DNA of 64,000 nt. Source: Ensifer aridi (GTDB lineage Bacteria; Pseudomonadota; Alphaproteobacteria; Rhizobiales; Rhizobiaceae). Of the stretch, positions 1 through 7,340 are shown piece after piece. A program made the position numbers and the translations under genes. Each line of letters opens with the position of its first letter. Positions within the stretch are counted from its first letter, which is position 1. The stretch is taken from positions 186,001 through 250,000 of the forward strand of contig NZ_LUAV01000007.1 in NCBI RefSeq assembly GCF_002078505.1, read 5' to 3'. The notes under the pieces were generated by a model that was not told where the DNA came from, did no database searches, and saw only the letters and a program-made list of their open reading frames with translations.

Positions 1-1
1 G

Positions 2-427
2 CTCCTGCATGTGACCTGCCTCAGGCGCGATGGCTATCAGACGGTGCTGGAAGGTGCGCGCGTCGTCGCGCTTGTGCAAAAGCGGGACCGTGGCTACCAG
101 GCTTTCCGCATCCTCTCGATGGACCAGTCGACCGCTGTCCATCCATCTCAGCTTCCGCCGGTGAGGACGCATGTCCAGGTCACGCCAACGAGCGGATTGG
201 AAAGGGTGCTGGTGAAGTGGTTCAACCGCACCAAGGGCTTCGGCTTCCTGACGCGGGGCGAGGGCACCGAGGATATTTTCGTCCACATGGAAACGCTGCG
301 CCGCTTTGGCTTGACGGAGCTACGCCCCGGTCAGGTCGTGCTCTGCCGATTCGGCGACGGAGAGAAGGGATTGATGGCTGCGGAAATACATCCGGACGGC
401 CCGACACCCACAACCCGGTCGCACTGA
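2..427 (+). CDS. Cold-shock domain protein, 5' end outside the window
   Basis: The reading frame is open to the left edge, so the start lies upstream. The visible 141 codons hold a complete C-terminal cold-shock domain: VKWFNRTKGFGFLT carries the RNP1 motif (KGFGFL, about 232-249) and DIFVHM is RNP2 (about 274-291). The first visible residues (DGYQTVLEGARV) look like the end of another cold-shock domain, which suggests the two-domain Csp type of about 190 residues known in alphaproteobacteria; that part is inferred. Such proteins bind single-stranded nucleic acids and act as RNA chaperones. The stop codon overlaps the next start (TGATG), so the two genes are translationally coupled. Confidence 0.85.
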   Translation, partial: LLHVTCLRRDGYQTVLEGARVVALVQKRDRGYQAFRILSMDQSTAVHPSQLPPVRTHVQVTPTSGLERVLVKWFNRTKGFGFLTRGEGTEDIFVHMETLRRFGLTELRPGQVVLCRFGDGEKGLMAAEIHPDGPTPTTRSH

Positions 428-918
428 TGTTCGGGATCTTCGGAACTGTTGCAAGAAGCGCCGTGGCGGCGCTTTTTTTGTTCTTCGTCCTCGCAATTTC
501 GGTCGCGGCCGAGGTTTCCTTCGCGAAAGACAAGCTCAGGCTGATCACCGCGAATGGGCGGACGCATGATCTCACCGTCGAACTCGCGATCGAGCCGGAT
601 CAGCGCGAGCAGGGCCTGATGTATCGCCGACAGATGGCGGTCGACCACGGCATGCTGTTCGATTTCGGCGAGACCCGACGGGTGATAATGTGGATGAAGA
701 ACACCTATCTGCCGCTGGATATGCTCTTCATCGCCGAAGACGGCACGGTTCGCACCATCCACGAGAACGCCGTCCCCTTCTCAGAGGCGATCATCGATTC
801 GAGGGAGCCGGTGGCCTTCGTGCTGGAGCTCAATGCCGGCACGGTGAAACGTCTCGGCATTCAACCCGGCGACCGGGTGAGGGGCAGCGGCATACCGGCT
901 GCCGATGGGCCGCAATGA
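427..918 (+). CDS. DUF192 family exported protein
   Basis: A 163-residue protein whose ATG overlaps the stop of the cold-shock gene. I chose this ATG rather than upstream in-frame starts because a signal peptide or anchor follows directly (hydrophobic residues about 8-26, ending near SVAAEVSFA). The body matches DUF192: EQREQGLMYR-type region (here DQREQGLMYRRQM), MWMKNTYLPLDMLFI, and a C-terminal FVLELNAGTVKRLGI that is typical of the family. The function of DUF192 is not established. Its position after a cold-shock gene suggests co-transcription, but nothing in the sequence gives a specific role. Confidence 0.85.
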   Translation: MFGIFGTVARSAVAALFLFFVLAISVAAEVSFAKDKLRLITANGRTHDLTVELAIEPDQREQGLMYRRQMAVDHGMLFDFGETRRVIMWMKNTYLPLDMLFIAEDGTVRTIHENAVPFSEAIIDSREPVAFVLELNAGTVKRLGIQPGDRVRGSGIPAADGPQ

Positions 919-996
919 GCGCCGCGCCGGCCGATACTTGCCGAAATTTGATGTTGCAGGTGAGGGACGAAGCGTGTATTTCCGCCCTCGTTGGCA

Positions 997-1073
<77 letters not shown>

Positions 1074-1394
1074 CTTAACCCCTCGAAAATGATCTACATT
1101 TTTACGTTCCCCGCGGACGTGCAGTCGTGTCGTGTGGGAGCACTGAAAGTGCATTGTGGCTGCAGCAAGCCGCGGGCGGATGCATAGCCTGGTCCACGAA
1201 GGCAGGGGCTTGAAAAAGCGGTATTTTCCTGTCGGAAGTCATTCCGTTTTAATTCATTCTGCGCTAAGGGAAGACGGATGACGGGGCGGGAAACTGCCCC
1301 GCGGCCGCATGATTCCTTGGGTCTGCGTTGACCGGGGGAGATTTGCGCACGAATTCAAGGCGCTGAGGTGGATAAACGGGAGCCGTTCGAAACA
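1074..1394. other. Gene-free stretch between tRNA-Pro and the complex I subunit
   Basis: No coding region is convincing here. A GC-rich inverted repeat (GGGGCGGG...TGCCCC, about 1283-1303) lies some 90 bases before the next start; it has no T run and its role is unknown. The remainder presumably contains the promoter of the downstream gene. Confidence 0.5.
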
Positions 1395-1700
1395 ATGTCC
1401 GCGAAGATCTATCGTCCCGCAAAGACAGCCATGCAGTCCGGCAAGGCCAAGACGCATCTGTGGGTGCTGGAGTTCGATCCGGAAAAGCCGCGCACGATTG
1501 ACCCGCTCATGGGATACACGAGCTCCGGCGACACGCGGCAGCAGTTGCGGCTGACCTTCGAAAGTGCAGAGCAGGCGATCGCCTATGCCGAGCGCAACGG
1601 AATCGAATACCGCGTGATCGCCCCAAAGGACCCGACGCGCAAGAATGTGTCCTATTCGGACAATTTCCGTTACAACCGGATGCAGCCTTGGACCCATTGA
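1395..1700 (+). CDS. NADH dehydrogenase accessory subunit, NDUFS4/18 kDa-like (ETC complex I family)
   Basis: A 101-residue protein of the ETC_C1 NDUFS4 family. It starts MSAKIYRPAKTAMQSG, has the central WVLEFDPEKPRTIDPLMGYTSS block expected for the family, and ends with NFRYNRMQPWTH, close to the conserved FRW-type end. In mitochondria and alphaproteobacteria this supernumerary subunit sits on the peripheral arm of complex I. The ATG at 1395 was preferred to an in-frame start 27 bases upstream because homologous proteins begin with M-A/S-A-[KR]-I-Y. The gene stands alone, 36 bases before tRNA-Arg and far from any nuo operon, which is usual in rhizobia. Confidence 0.85.
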   Translation: MSAKIYRPAKTAMQSGKAKTHLWVLEFDPEKPRTIDPLMGYTSSGDTRQQLRLTFESAEQAIAYAERNGIEYRVIAPKDPTRKNVSYSDNFRYNRMQPWTH

Positions 1701-1736
1701 GGTCCATGGCCGCCCGGTAAAGGGCAACTGCCCGAC

Positions 1737-1813
<77 letters not shown>

Positions 1814-1979
1814 TCAGCTCTCCAAGTGGTTAATCTTGAACGTTAATTTCGTCCTGGCGCTCATCAAGTGCGGAGTGAGGGGTTAGGATGTTCACGAAGG
1901 CGTTAGCATCACTAGAATCCCTGACAGAGAAGAATCCAGACGGGTGCATACGATCCAAATCAGGGGCTCGTCTGGGGAG

Positions 1980-2093
1980 CTAGGCTGGTCTTTTGTCAGG
2001 GGCATCCGCCCCTCGATCGATCGCCAGGATGCTCATCACGATAGCGACGAGGACGAGAATAAGCGCCAGAAAGGCGATTCCTGCTTTATCCAT
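1980..2093 (-). CDS. Small single-pass membrane protein, 37 residues
   Basis: A short reading frame on the minus strand encodes MDKAGIAFLALILVLVAIVM, then SILAIDRGADAPDKRPA and a TAG stop. Residues 5-24 form one uninterrupted hydrophobic segment with a short acidic/basic start and a polar tail, as in bacterial membrane micropeptides. An AGGG sits just before the ATG and may be too close to be a strong ribosome site. No family is recognised. The hydrophobic run with intact frame is the only evidence, so it remains a candidate. Confidence 0.45.
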   Translation of the reverse strand: MDKAGIAFLALILVLVAIVMSILAIDRGADAPDKRPA

Positions 2094-2560
2094 CCCTCAT
2101 CATGGTGAGGCGAATGTGAGCAAATCGAGGCGTCGGCGAACGCGCCTCACAAGAAGGGGGAACGCTTGTTCCTCATCCAATTGGGTTAGCCGGAGCTGGT
2201 TGGGCACGTTTCATCCTCAGGACGTTCCGCACCCGTTCGCAGATACTTCAAATTTCCCGAATATAGCCTAGCCCAATCTGGGTATGTCCGGGATCGCCCG
2301 CGACAGTAACGCTTTTTGACAAATTGCTCTTACCGACGCGAATGGTTCTCGCCGCCACAGCCGGATTCTGTTTCGGCAGCCTGCCCCCGCTCAGGCGCTC
2401 CAGGTCCGCTACGGCCTTCTGCAATTGCACGCCAAAAGCGGTCGTCCGATTAGGTCGCAGCCATCGGTAGGGAAAGAGTAGACAAGCACGCCAAATTCCG
2501 AAGCTCTTTCCTTGCTAACGCAGTTCGAAACCAACACGCAGGCGCGGCAGGCGCCATTCC
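2094..2560. other. Gene-poor stretch
   Basis: Several short open frames occur on both strands but none has a convincing ribosome site, domain or composition. I see no tRNA or repeat in it. It may hold the promoter for the 37-residue membrane protein gene at its left edge. Confidence 0.4.
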
Positions 2561-2824
2561 TTACTCCTTCTTCGCCGGGTTTCGCCGCTCGATCAGCTGC
2601 TGAAAAATGTCGGCCTGCCTCTCGGCCGCCGAGCGAATGGCCGCGAGGTGATCGAGCATCGAACCGAAAGCGACGAGGATGAGGCCACCGGCGATTGCGG
2701 GGAAGGCCCATGGGAGGATTGCAACAAGGGTGTTCATGTCGATCGAAGGGGTCAGTGTCATTGCCAGCAGAACGAGTGTGCCGATGACGATGACGCCGCC
2801 TAGAAACTCCAGAAATTTGCCCAT
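2561..2824 (-). CDS. Small inner-membrane protein, two predicted helices
   Basis: An 87-residue protein starting MGKFLEFLGG. The start at 2824 is chosen because GGAGGAAGG lies directly upstream at good spacing, while the frame extends 8 codons further without such a site. Two hydrophobic segments are visible, residues about 7-24 (VIVIGTLVLLAMTL) and about 35-55 (ILPWAFPAIAGGLILVAF). The C-terminal third is charged and probably helical and cytoplasmic (AAIRSAAERQADIFQQLIER). No family is recognised and no functional claim is made. Confidence 0.7.
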   Translation of the reverse strand: MGKFLEFLGGVIVIGTLVLLAMTLTPSIDMNTLVAILPWAFPAIAGGLILVAFGSMLDHLAAIRSAAERQADIFQQLIERRNPAKKE

Positions 2825-2928
2825 CCTTCCTCCCAGATATACCGTCACCGCGTTTTGAATGCGGGTCTCTCTTTGTGCCTGCGCCTGTCCTTTCAGGGTG
2901 TTTGGGCGCGGAGGCTGTGTCTACCTCC

Positions 2929-2954
2929 AAAAAAACCCCGGGCGCTGCCGGGGC
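2929..2954 (-). terminator. Rho-independent terminator of the outer-membrane protein gene
   Basis: On the minus strand CCCCGG, a short loop and CCGGGG are followed by seven T. It lies 24 bases after the stop of the outer-membrane beta-barrel gene. Confidence 0.85.
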
Positions 2955-2977
2955 TGTGATCGCGACGACCGTGGCAA

Positions 2978-3622
2978 TCAGAACTTGACGCCGACCCCGA
3001 CGGTGAACTGGTGCTGGTCGAGATCGACATTGACGCCGCCGACGTCCTTGTCGCTGAAATCATTGTAGCGGTATTCGGCGCGGCCGAAGACATTGTCGGA
3101 GAAGCCGTAATCGACGCCGCCACCGATGGTCCAGCCGTTGAAGGTCTCCTTTTCCTTCGGTGCGCCGGCGACGTCGACGAAGCCGCGCGTCACGGCCCAG
3201 CCGCCGGTCCCATAGAGCAGCGCTCTATCGGTCAGCGTATAGCCGACGCGTCCGCGGACCGATCCGGAGACGTCCGTACCGACTTCGGTATTCGCGCCGA
3301 ACACCGTGAAGCTGTTGTCGTTCCAGTTGTAGCTGACATCGCCCTCGATGCCGACGACCCAATCGCCCATCTGGTAATTGTAGCCGGCGAAGGCACCGAG
3401 TAGGCCTCCATTGAAGTCCTCGGAGGCGCTATCGCCAGGAACGCTGAGGTCGCTGTTCAGCCAAGCGCCGCCGCCCTGAAGGCCGACATAGCCACCCGTC
3501 CAGACGAAGCTCGGCATCGTCTCAACAACGGGTGCGGGCTCCGGTGCTTGCGTCAAGTCCGCCGCATGGGCGGCCGCCCCGACCATCACGCCGAAGATTG
3601 CAACAAGCACGTTTCTGATCAT
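2978..3622 (-). CDS. Outer-membrane beta-barrel protein, Omp25/Omp31 family
   Basis: A 214-residue exported protein. MIRNVLVAIFGVMVGAAAHA is a signal peptide with an AHA-AD cleavage site. The mature part has the family signature FVWTGGYVGLQGGGAW and alternating beta strands such as GGLLGAFAGYNYQMGDWVVG and the final TVGVGVKF with a C-terminal Phe, as required by the BAM complex. Proteins of this group are abundant outer-membrane proteins of Rhizobiales. The start at 3622 is preceded by AGGAGG; an upstream extension of 28 codons is unlikely because it would hide the signal peptide. Monocistronic, with its own terminator downstream. Confidence 0.9.
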   Translation of the reverse strand: MIRNVLVAIFGVMVGAAAHAADLTQAPEPAPVVETMPSFVWTGGYVGLQGGGAWLNSDLSVPGDSASEDFNGGLLGAFAGYNYQMGDWVVGIEGDVSYNWNDNSFTVFGANTEVGTDVSGSVRGRVGYTLTDRALLYGTGGWAVTRGFVDVAGAPKEKETFNGWTIGGGVDYGFSDNVFGRAEYRYNDFSDKDVGGVNVDLDQHQFTVGVGVKF

Positions 3623-3719
3623 CACAGATGCCTCCTGTTGTGCCTCGGAGAGTAGCAACATATCGGTGGCGAGTCTGCGAAAAACAACGCCCGCCGAATC
3701 ACGCACTTTTACAAAAACG

Positions 3720-3753
3720 AAAAAAGGGCCAGCGGTTTGGCTCCCGCCGGCCC
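3720..3753 (-). terminator. Strong Rho-independent terminator with no obvious gene in front
   Basis: Minus-strand hairpin GGGCCGGCGG, loop GAGCCAAA, CCGCTGGCCC, followed by six T. On the minus strand one pair is a G-U wobble, whereas on the plus strand the same position would be an A-C mismatch, so the minus strand is the likely functional one. No minus-strand gene ends here: the outer-membrane gene begins at 3622, beyond it, and the neighbour on the other side is the plus-strand GlxA-like gene. Confidence 0.75.
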
Positions 3754-3860
3754 ATTCCGAATAAGCGGAAAGGGGAACATCTCCTAAGCGGGGCTGTAGA
3801 CGCCGCGCCGCGAAGATCGATTGCCCATTGATAATGCCTGAACGGTTGCCGGCGGATTGA
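3720..3860 (-). ncRNA. Candidate small RNA ending at the orphan terminator
   Basis: The orphan terminator at 3720-3753 needs a transcript from the minus strand. The space between it and the GlxA-like start could encode an RNA of roughly 100-150 bases. No clear -35/-10 pair at normal spacing was found, so the 5' end given is arbitrary. It could also be the end of an antisense transcript starting inside the GlxA-like gene. Confidence 0.3.
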
Positions 3861-3885
3861 CAAGTTGCGCAGAAAATTTGACGTT

Positions 3886-5061
3886 ATGCGCATGAAGACA
3901 CCTGTGAAAGGACGATCTTCGATTGAGGTGGTGGTGGTCGTTCTGCCGGAATCGTCGATCATGTCTCTCGCCTCCGTCCTGGATCCAATGCGTGCCGCAA
4001 ATCGGGTGGCGGGCCGCGAGGTCTTCCGCTGGCGGCTGCTGTCGGGCGATGGCCAAGCCGTCATGCTGACCTGTGGCGTTCCGATCGCTGTTAACGGCCG
4101 CTTTTCTTTGCCGCTCGGCGGCGACCTCCTTCTCGTCATCGGCGGCTTCAACCTGCAGAGGCATGCGGGCAAACGTTTTCTTGCCACACTGCAGGAATGC
4201 GCCCGTCACTTCGACGTCGTCGCGGGAATTGAATCGGGCTGCTGGTTGCTCGGGCGCTCGGGTCTGCTCAATGGGCGCAAGGCCACTGCCCATTGGGAAG
4301 AGCTCGAGGACTTCGCCCGAGCCTTTCCGGAGCTGGAGGTCATTGGCGACCGGTTCGTCACCGACGGCAAATATTGGACCTCAGGCGGCGCGTCACCCAC
4401 CTTCGACATGATGCTGCATTTGATCACCGAGAGACTAGGCCCGGCACTCGCCCTCGATGTCGCCAGCATCTTCGTCTACGACCAGATGTACAGCCCCACG
4501 GATATCCAGCCTTTCGTGTCGCTCGGACGCATAGAGGCGCGCGATCCGGAGCTTGCCGCAGCCATAAGGCTCATGGAACGCACGCTGGAGCGGCCGATGA
4601 CAGTCGCGGCGGTGGCGCGCCGGCTGTCGATCTCGCAGCGGAAACTCGAGACGCTCTTTGCAAAGGGGCTTTCCACCAGTCCCGGCGCCTATTATTTGCG
4701 CCTGAGATTGCAGGTCGCCCATCGACTCGTTCGCGATTCCGGTATTCCGATACGCGATATTGCATTGCGCTGCGGCTTCGACAGCCTTTCTGCATTCTCG
4801 CGAGCCTACCGGCGCGAATATCAAGCAAGTCCGTTGAAGATGCGAAGCGCCAACCGTGCAGGCGTCGCGACGGAGAAAGGGCGGCGAACGGTTATCGTGA
4901 GGCGCCTTTTAATCGCTCACTTTTGCGCATGCGGTCCGCCGGAACCGGCGATGGCGCAGGCCTCCTCGAATTCCTTGACGGTTTCGGCGCTATTGTCTTC
5001 CGGGAGAACCGCATCGGCCACTTCGGCCACGTCGGCAGAAGCTGCGGCGTCGCCCTCGTAG
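3886..5061 (+). CDS. GlxA-like AraC-family transcriptional regulator
   Basis: A 391-residue regulator. Residues about 12-190 form a DJ-1/PfpI (class I amidotransferase-like) domain (VVVVVLPESSIMSLASVLDP at the N-terminus, GIESGCWLLGRSGLLNGRKA around the elbow). Residues about 219-322 form an AraC-type DNA-binding domain with two helix-turn-helix motifs (PMTVAAVARRLSISQRKLE and IPIRDIALRCGFDSLSAFSR). This is the domain order of GlxA-type regulators of amine and amino acid catabolism; the ligand here is unknown. The ATG at 3886 lacks a clear ribosome site; ATG at 3892 and TTG at 3865 are alternatives. About 60 residues follow the AraC domain, and the last 48 codons run antisense to the next gene, which is unusual. 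Confidence 0.85.
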   Translation: MRMKTPVKGRSSIEVVVVVLPESSIMSLASVLDPMRAANRVAGREVFRWRLLSGDGQAVMLTCGVPIAVNGRFSLPLGGDLLLVIGGFNLQRHAGKRFLATLQECARHFDVVAGIESGCWLLGRSGLLNGRKATAHWEELEDFARAFPELEVIGDRFVTDGKYWTSGGASPTFDMMLHLITERLGPALALDVASIFVYDQMYSPTDIQPFVSLGRIEARDPELAAAIRLMERTLERPMTVAAVARRLSISQRKLETLFAKGLSTSPGAYYLRLRLQVAHRLVRDSGIPIRDIALRCGFDSLSAFSRAYRREYQASPLKMRSANRAGVATEKGRRTVIVRRLLIAHFCACGPPEPAMAQASSNSLTVSALLSSGRTASATSATSAEAAASPS

Positions 5062-5231
5062 ACATAGGACTGGATGTAATAGGCCAGTTCCCCCTTCCAG
5101 ACGTTCCGTCCGTCGATCTGGCGGCAGGCGACAGCCGTTTCGAAATCGGCCTGCAGATCTTCGACGGACGCGGAAGTGGACACGGTGTTCGAAGGTGCCA
5201 CGAGCGAGGCGATCAACAAAGCGGCGAACAT
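4917..5231 (-). CDS. Small exported protein of unknown function
   Basis: A 104-residue protein beginning MFAALLIASLVAPSNTVSTS, a signal-peptide-like start. The remainder is acidic and soluble (YYIQSYVYEGDAAASADVAE; two Cys at the VACRQI and EEACAI positions may form a disulfide in the periplasm). The start at 5231 is supported by GGAGGATC about 9 bases upstream. A GGAAC-N16-CGTT motif at 5266-5290 points to control by an extracytoplasmic-function sigma factor of the RpoE2 type. The 3' 145 bases overlap the end of the GlxA-like gene tail to tail. No family is recognised. Confidence 0.7.
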   Translation of the reverse strand: MFAALLIASLVAPSNTVSTSASVEDLQADFETAVACRQIDGRNVWKGELAYYIQSYVYEGDAAASADVAEVADAVLPEDNSAETVKEFEEACAIAGSGGPHAQK

Positions 5232-5265
5232 GGCGGTGATCCTCCGGAATCGAACCGAAAAGGGA

Positions 5266-5290
5266 AACGGCCGGGAAGTTTCCTGGTTCC
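5266..5290 (-). promoter_or_regulatory. RpoE2-type (general stress ECF) promoter motif
   Basis: Minus strand GGAAC, 18 bases, TT, with the -10 reading CGTT. This matches the S. meliloti RpoE2 consensus (GGAAC-N18/19-TT). The predicted start of transcription is about 30 bases before the ATG of the small exported protein. Confidence 0.6.
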
Positions 5291-5427
5291 CGTTCGATAG
5301 AGAACGAATCTGATTCGGACGGAAGAGGGATTGTCGGCGTACCGAGTTTTTACCGCCGGCCGATGTGTATGGGCCACACTCCTTAGCCTTGCTGCGGCGG
5401 ACCTCGGTTATCCGGAGCGAGAGAATA

Positions 5428-5451
5428 GGGGCTCCCTCCAAAGGGGAGCCC
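5428..5451 (-). terminator. Terminator-like hairpin after the DUF1236 gene
   Basis: GGGCTCCCC, a short loop and GGGAGCCCC form a nine-pair stem 9 bases after the stop codon. There is no T run, so it may stabilise the mRNA end rather than terminate by itself. Confidence 0.55.
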
Positions 5452-5460
5452 GCGAGGAGC

Positions 5461-5868
5461 CTACTGCACGACCTGTACGACCGTGTAGGTCTTCGGATCG
5501 ACGATCACGCGCTGGTGATTAACCACGGCGTATGCATAGGCCGGATTCTCCGGAATCGGCGTCAAGACGATCTCGCGCGGCAACGGTCGGCCGACTGCGA
5601 TTGGCTGCTGAATGGCCACGGTGTCCGTCGGAACCGGCTGCTGCCGCACATATGTTATCACCTGCTGCGGCGGGGGCGCGATGACGGCACCGGCCACCAA
5701 GCCAACGGCGCCACCTACGGCCGCTCCAACGGGCCCACCAATAATTGCGCCAGTAACAGCTCCGCCTGCGGCGCCAGTGACTGCAGCTCTGTTGGTGTCG
5801 TTCGCAATAGCGGGCGCGGCAAACATGCCGGTCGCGATCGCGGAAATAAGAAGAATCTTGGCATTCAT
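5461..5868 (-). CDS. Exported glycine-zipper protein, DUF1236-like
   Basis: A 135-residue protein. It begins with a signal peptide (MNAKILLISAIATGMFAAPA, cleavage near AIA-ND), continues with a glycine-zipper stretch (GGAVTGAIIGGPVGAAVGGA, about residues 33-62) that could insert into a membrane, and ends with a DUF1236-like region (REIVLTPIPENPAYAYAVVN, VIVDPKTYTVVQVV). DUF1236 proteins are common in Rhizobiales and have no assigned activity. AGTAGGACAA precedes the ATG. A GGAAC-N17-CGTT promoter motif lies at 5899-5924, the second such motif within 650 bases, suggesting that this and the neighbouring exported protein belong to one stress regulon. Confidence 0.82.
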   Translation of the reverse strand: MNAKILLISAIATGMFAAPAIANDTNRAAVTGAAGGAVTGAIIGGPVGAAVGGAVGLVAGAVIAPPPQQVITYVRQQPVPTDTVAIQQPIAVGRPLPREIVLTPIPENPAYAYAVVNHQRVIVDPKTYTVVQVVQ

Positions 5869-5898
5869 TTGTCCTACTCCCTTTCTGTACAGGGAAAC

Positions 5899-5924
5899 AA
5901 CGACGCCTTGCCTCTATTTGTTCC
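5899..5924 (-). promoter_or_regulatory. RpoE2-type (general stress ECF) promoter motif
   Basis: Minus strand GGAAC, 19 bases, TT, with the -10 reading CGTT; 31 bases before the ATG of the DUF1236-like gene. Confidence 0.6.
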
Positions 5925-6184
5925 TTGGAGTTACTGTTCGATTCGAGTGAATGTTGGGTAATAAAGACCTACGACCTGAAATAATCTGTGAACCGGTTCG
6001 GTGGCCGCCATGTCGTCATTGCTGTGCCGCCAGCGCCCTTAGGGCACCTGGTGAACTTCCTAAGCCGTCTCGATATGTTCAACGCTTGGCTCGATCCCTT
6101 CGATTATCTTCCGAGTCTCCCGCAATTGCGGCGGGCGTCATAACCTCTCTCTGGAGAGGCTCAGGACCAGCAGCGATCAGCAAG

Positions 6185-6685
6185 ATGATTTATTTTACAA
6201 GCGACACGCATTTTGGCGACCCGCGGGTGCTTCGCATCGATCGCCGGCCTTTCTCCAATATGGCCGAACACGATGCCGCCCTGATCTCCAACTGGAACGA
6301 AACGGTGTCGCCGGAAGACGACGTTTGGCATCTGGGCGATTTCGCCTCAAAGAGAATAGGTTCCGCGGAGGATCTGCTCTCGCGGCTAAACGGCAGGAAG
6401 CATCTGATCGTCGGTAACAACGACCCGGTCGATACGGTCAACGCGAGCGGCTGGCAAAGCACCCAGCATTACGCGGAACTGACGGTCGACGGGCAATTGC
6501 TCATCCTCTGTCATTATCCGTTCCGCACCTGGAACCAGATGGGCAAGAAGTCGATCAATCTGCACGGCCACTCCCATGGCAGATTGAAGCCGCTGCCGCG
6601 GCAGTTCGACGTCGGCGTCGATGCCAGAGGCCTCCGGCCCGTCGCATTGGCTGATCTTCTTCCGAAGATGCGTTTGAGGTCATAG
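6185..6685 (+). CDS. Calcineurin-like metallophosphoesterase
   Basis: A 166-residue protein with the metallophosphoesterase motifs in order: SDTHFGD (residues 5-11), WHLGDFAS, VGNND and CHYPFRTW, ending with LHGHSHG. These supply the two-metal site. The size and the SDTHFGDPRVL start match the small bacterial and phage phosphoesterases annotated as cytosolic, whose substrates are not known. The ATG at 6185 is chosen because the first catalytic motif follows at once; the frame is open upstream but encodes nothing family-like. It stands alone with 300 bases of gene-free DNA in front. Confidence 0.85.
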   Translation: MIYFTSDTHFGDPRVLRIDRRPFSNMAEHDAALISNWNETVSPEDDVWHLGDFASKRIGSAEDLLSRLNGRKHLIVGNNDPVDTVNASGWQSTQHYAELTVDGQLLILCHYPFRTWNQMGKKSINLHGHSHGRLKPLPRQFDVGVDARGLRPVALADLLPKMRLRS

Positions 6686-6808
6686 CTTCTGCTATGCCGA
6701 TCAAGGCACGCAGGATGATAGAGAACGCGGCCGCGATGGGGCGCGCACCCGTTCATCGGCAGTTCAGATTCAATGGCTTAGTTTGGTAGGCGTGAGGAGG
6801 ATTCCACG

Positions 6809-7108
6809 ATGAATAAGCTCTTCTTCGCCCTTCCAGCCGTAGTGTTGGCTGCGTCTTTCGCCTTACCGCTAAACGCGGCGCCGATCTTTGTGCCTAAGCC
6901 GGAGCATGCGCAGGCTGGCTCTGTCGAAGAGGTCAGGCACTGGCGCCATCGCCATTGGCGCGCGGATCGCCACTGGAACAGACGCTACGCTTGGCATTCC
7001 TGCCGTCATTACGGTCGCTGCTATCCTCGCCATTACGGGTACTACGGCTACCGTGACTATTACCGCTATCATCGGCGGCCGGGGGTCACCATCTATTTTA
7101 ACTTCTGA
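6809..7108 (+). CDS. Small basic exported protein rich in His, Tyr and Arg
   Basis: A 99-residue protein with a clear signal peptide (MNKLFFALPAVVLAASFALP, cleavage near LNA-AP). The mature part is dominated by His, Arg, Trp and Tyr (VRHWRHRHWRADRHW, CRHYGRCYPRHYGYYGYRDY), with two Cys. GAGGAGG stands at good spacing before the ATG. Such low-complexity, strongly basic exported proteins recur in Rhizobiales, often as lineage-specific genes. Metal binding through the His residues or cell-wall/surface binding is possible but not shown. Confidence 0.75.
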   Translation: MNKLFFALPAVVLAASFALPLNAAPIFVPKPEHAQAGSVEEVRHWRHRHWRADRHWNRRYAWHSCRHYGRCYPRHYGYYGYRDYYRYHRRPGVTIYFNF

Positions 7109-7220
7109 GCCGGTTGGCGTGAACTTCACCGGGTGGCGCCGCCTGATCCGGCGCTGGCGGTGAAATCCTTGCGTGTGTTGACGTAAGGACAGGCACGCAT
7201 CACTCTGATATTCTGGCGCA

Positions 7221-7326
7221 TCTACAGCGCCGCGCGTCCTATCAGACGCGCAAAGGTCGCTGTAGCTCTTTGAATTGCTGCATGTCTTTGTCCTTAAATC
7301 GAAGTCGATTTAAGGAGACATGCGGT
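7221..7326. repeat. RIME-like intergenic palindromic repeat, copy 1
   Basis: About 106 bases beginning TCTACAGCGCCGCGCGTC and ending GGAGACATGCGGTG. It contains a palindromic arm (GCGCGTC...GACGCGC), a longer pairing of CTACAGCG with CGCTGTAG, and a second inverted pair (TTAAATCG...CGATTTAA). A nearly identical copy in reverse orientation lies at 32027-32133. The structure and sequence agree with rhizobial intergenic mosaic elements (RIME). Its right end is 14 bases from the ATG of the deamidase gene. Confidence 0.85.
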
Positions 7327-7340
7327 GCGGGAGGTGCGCC

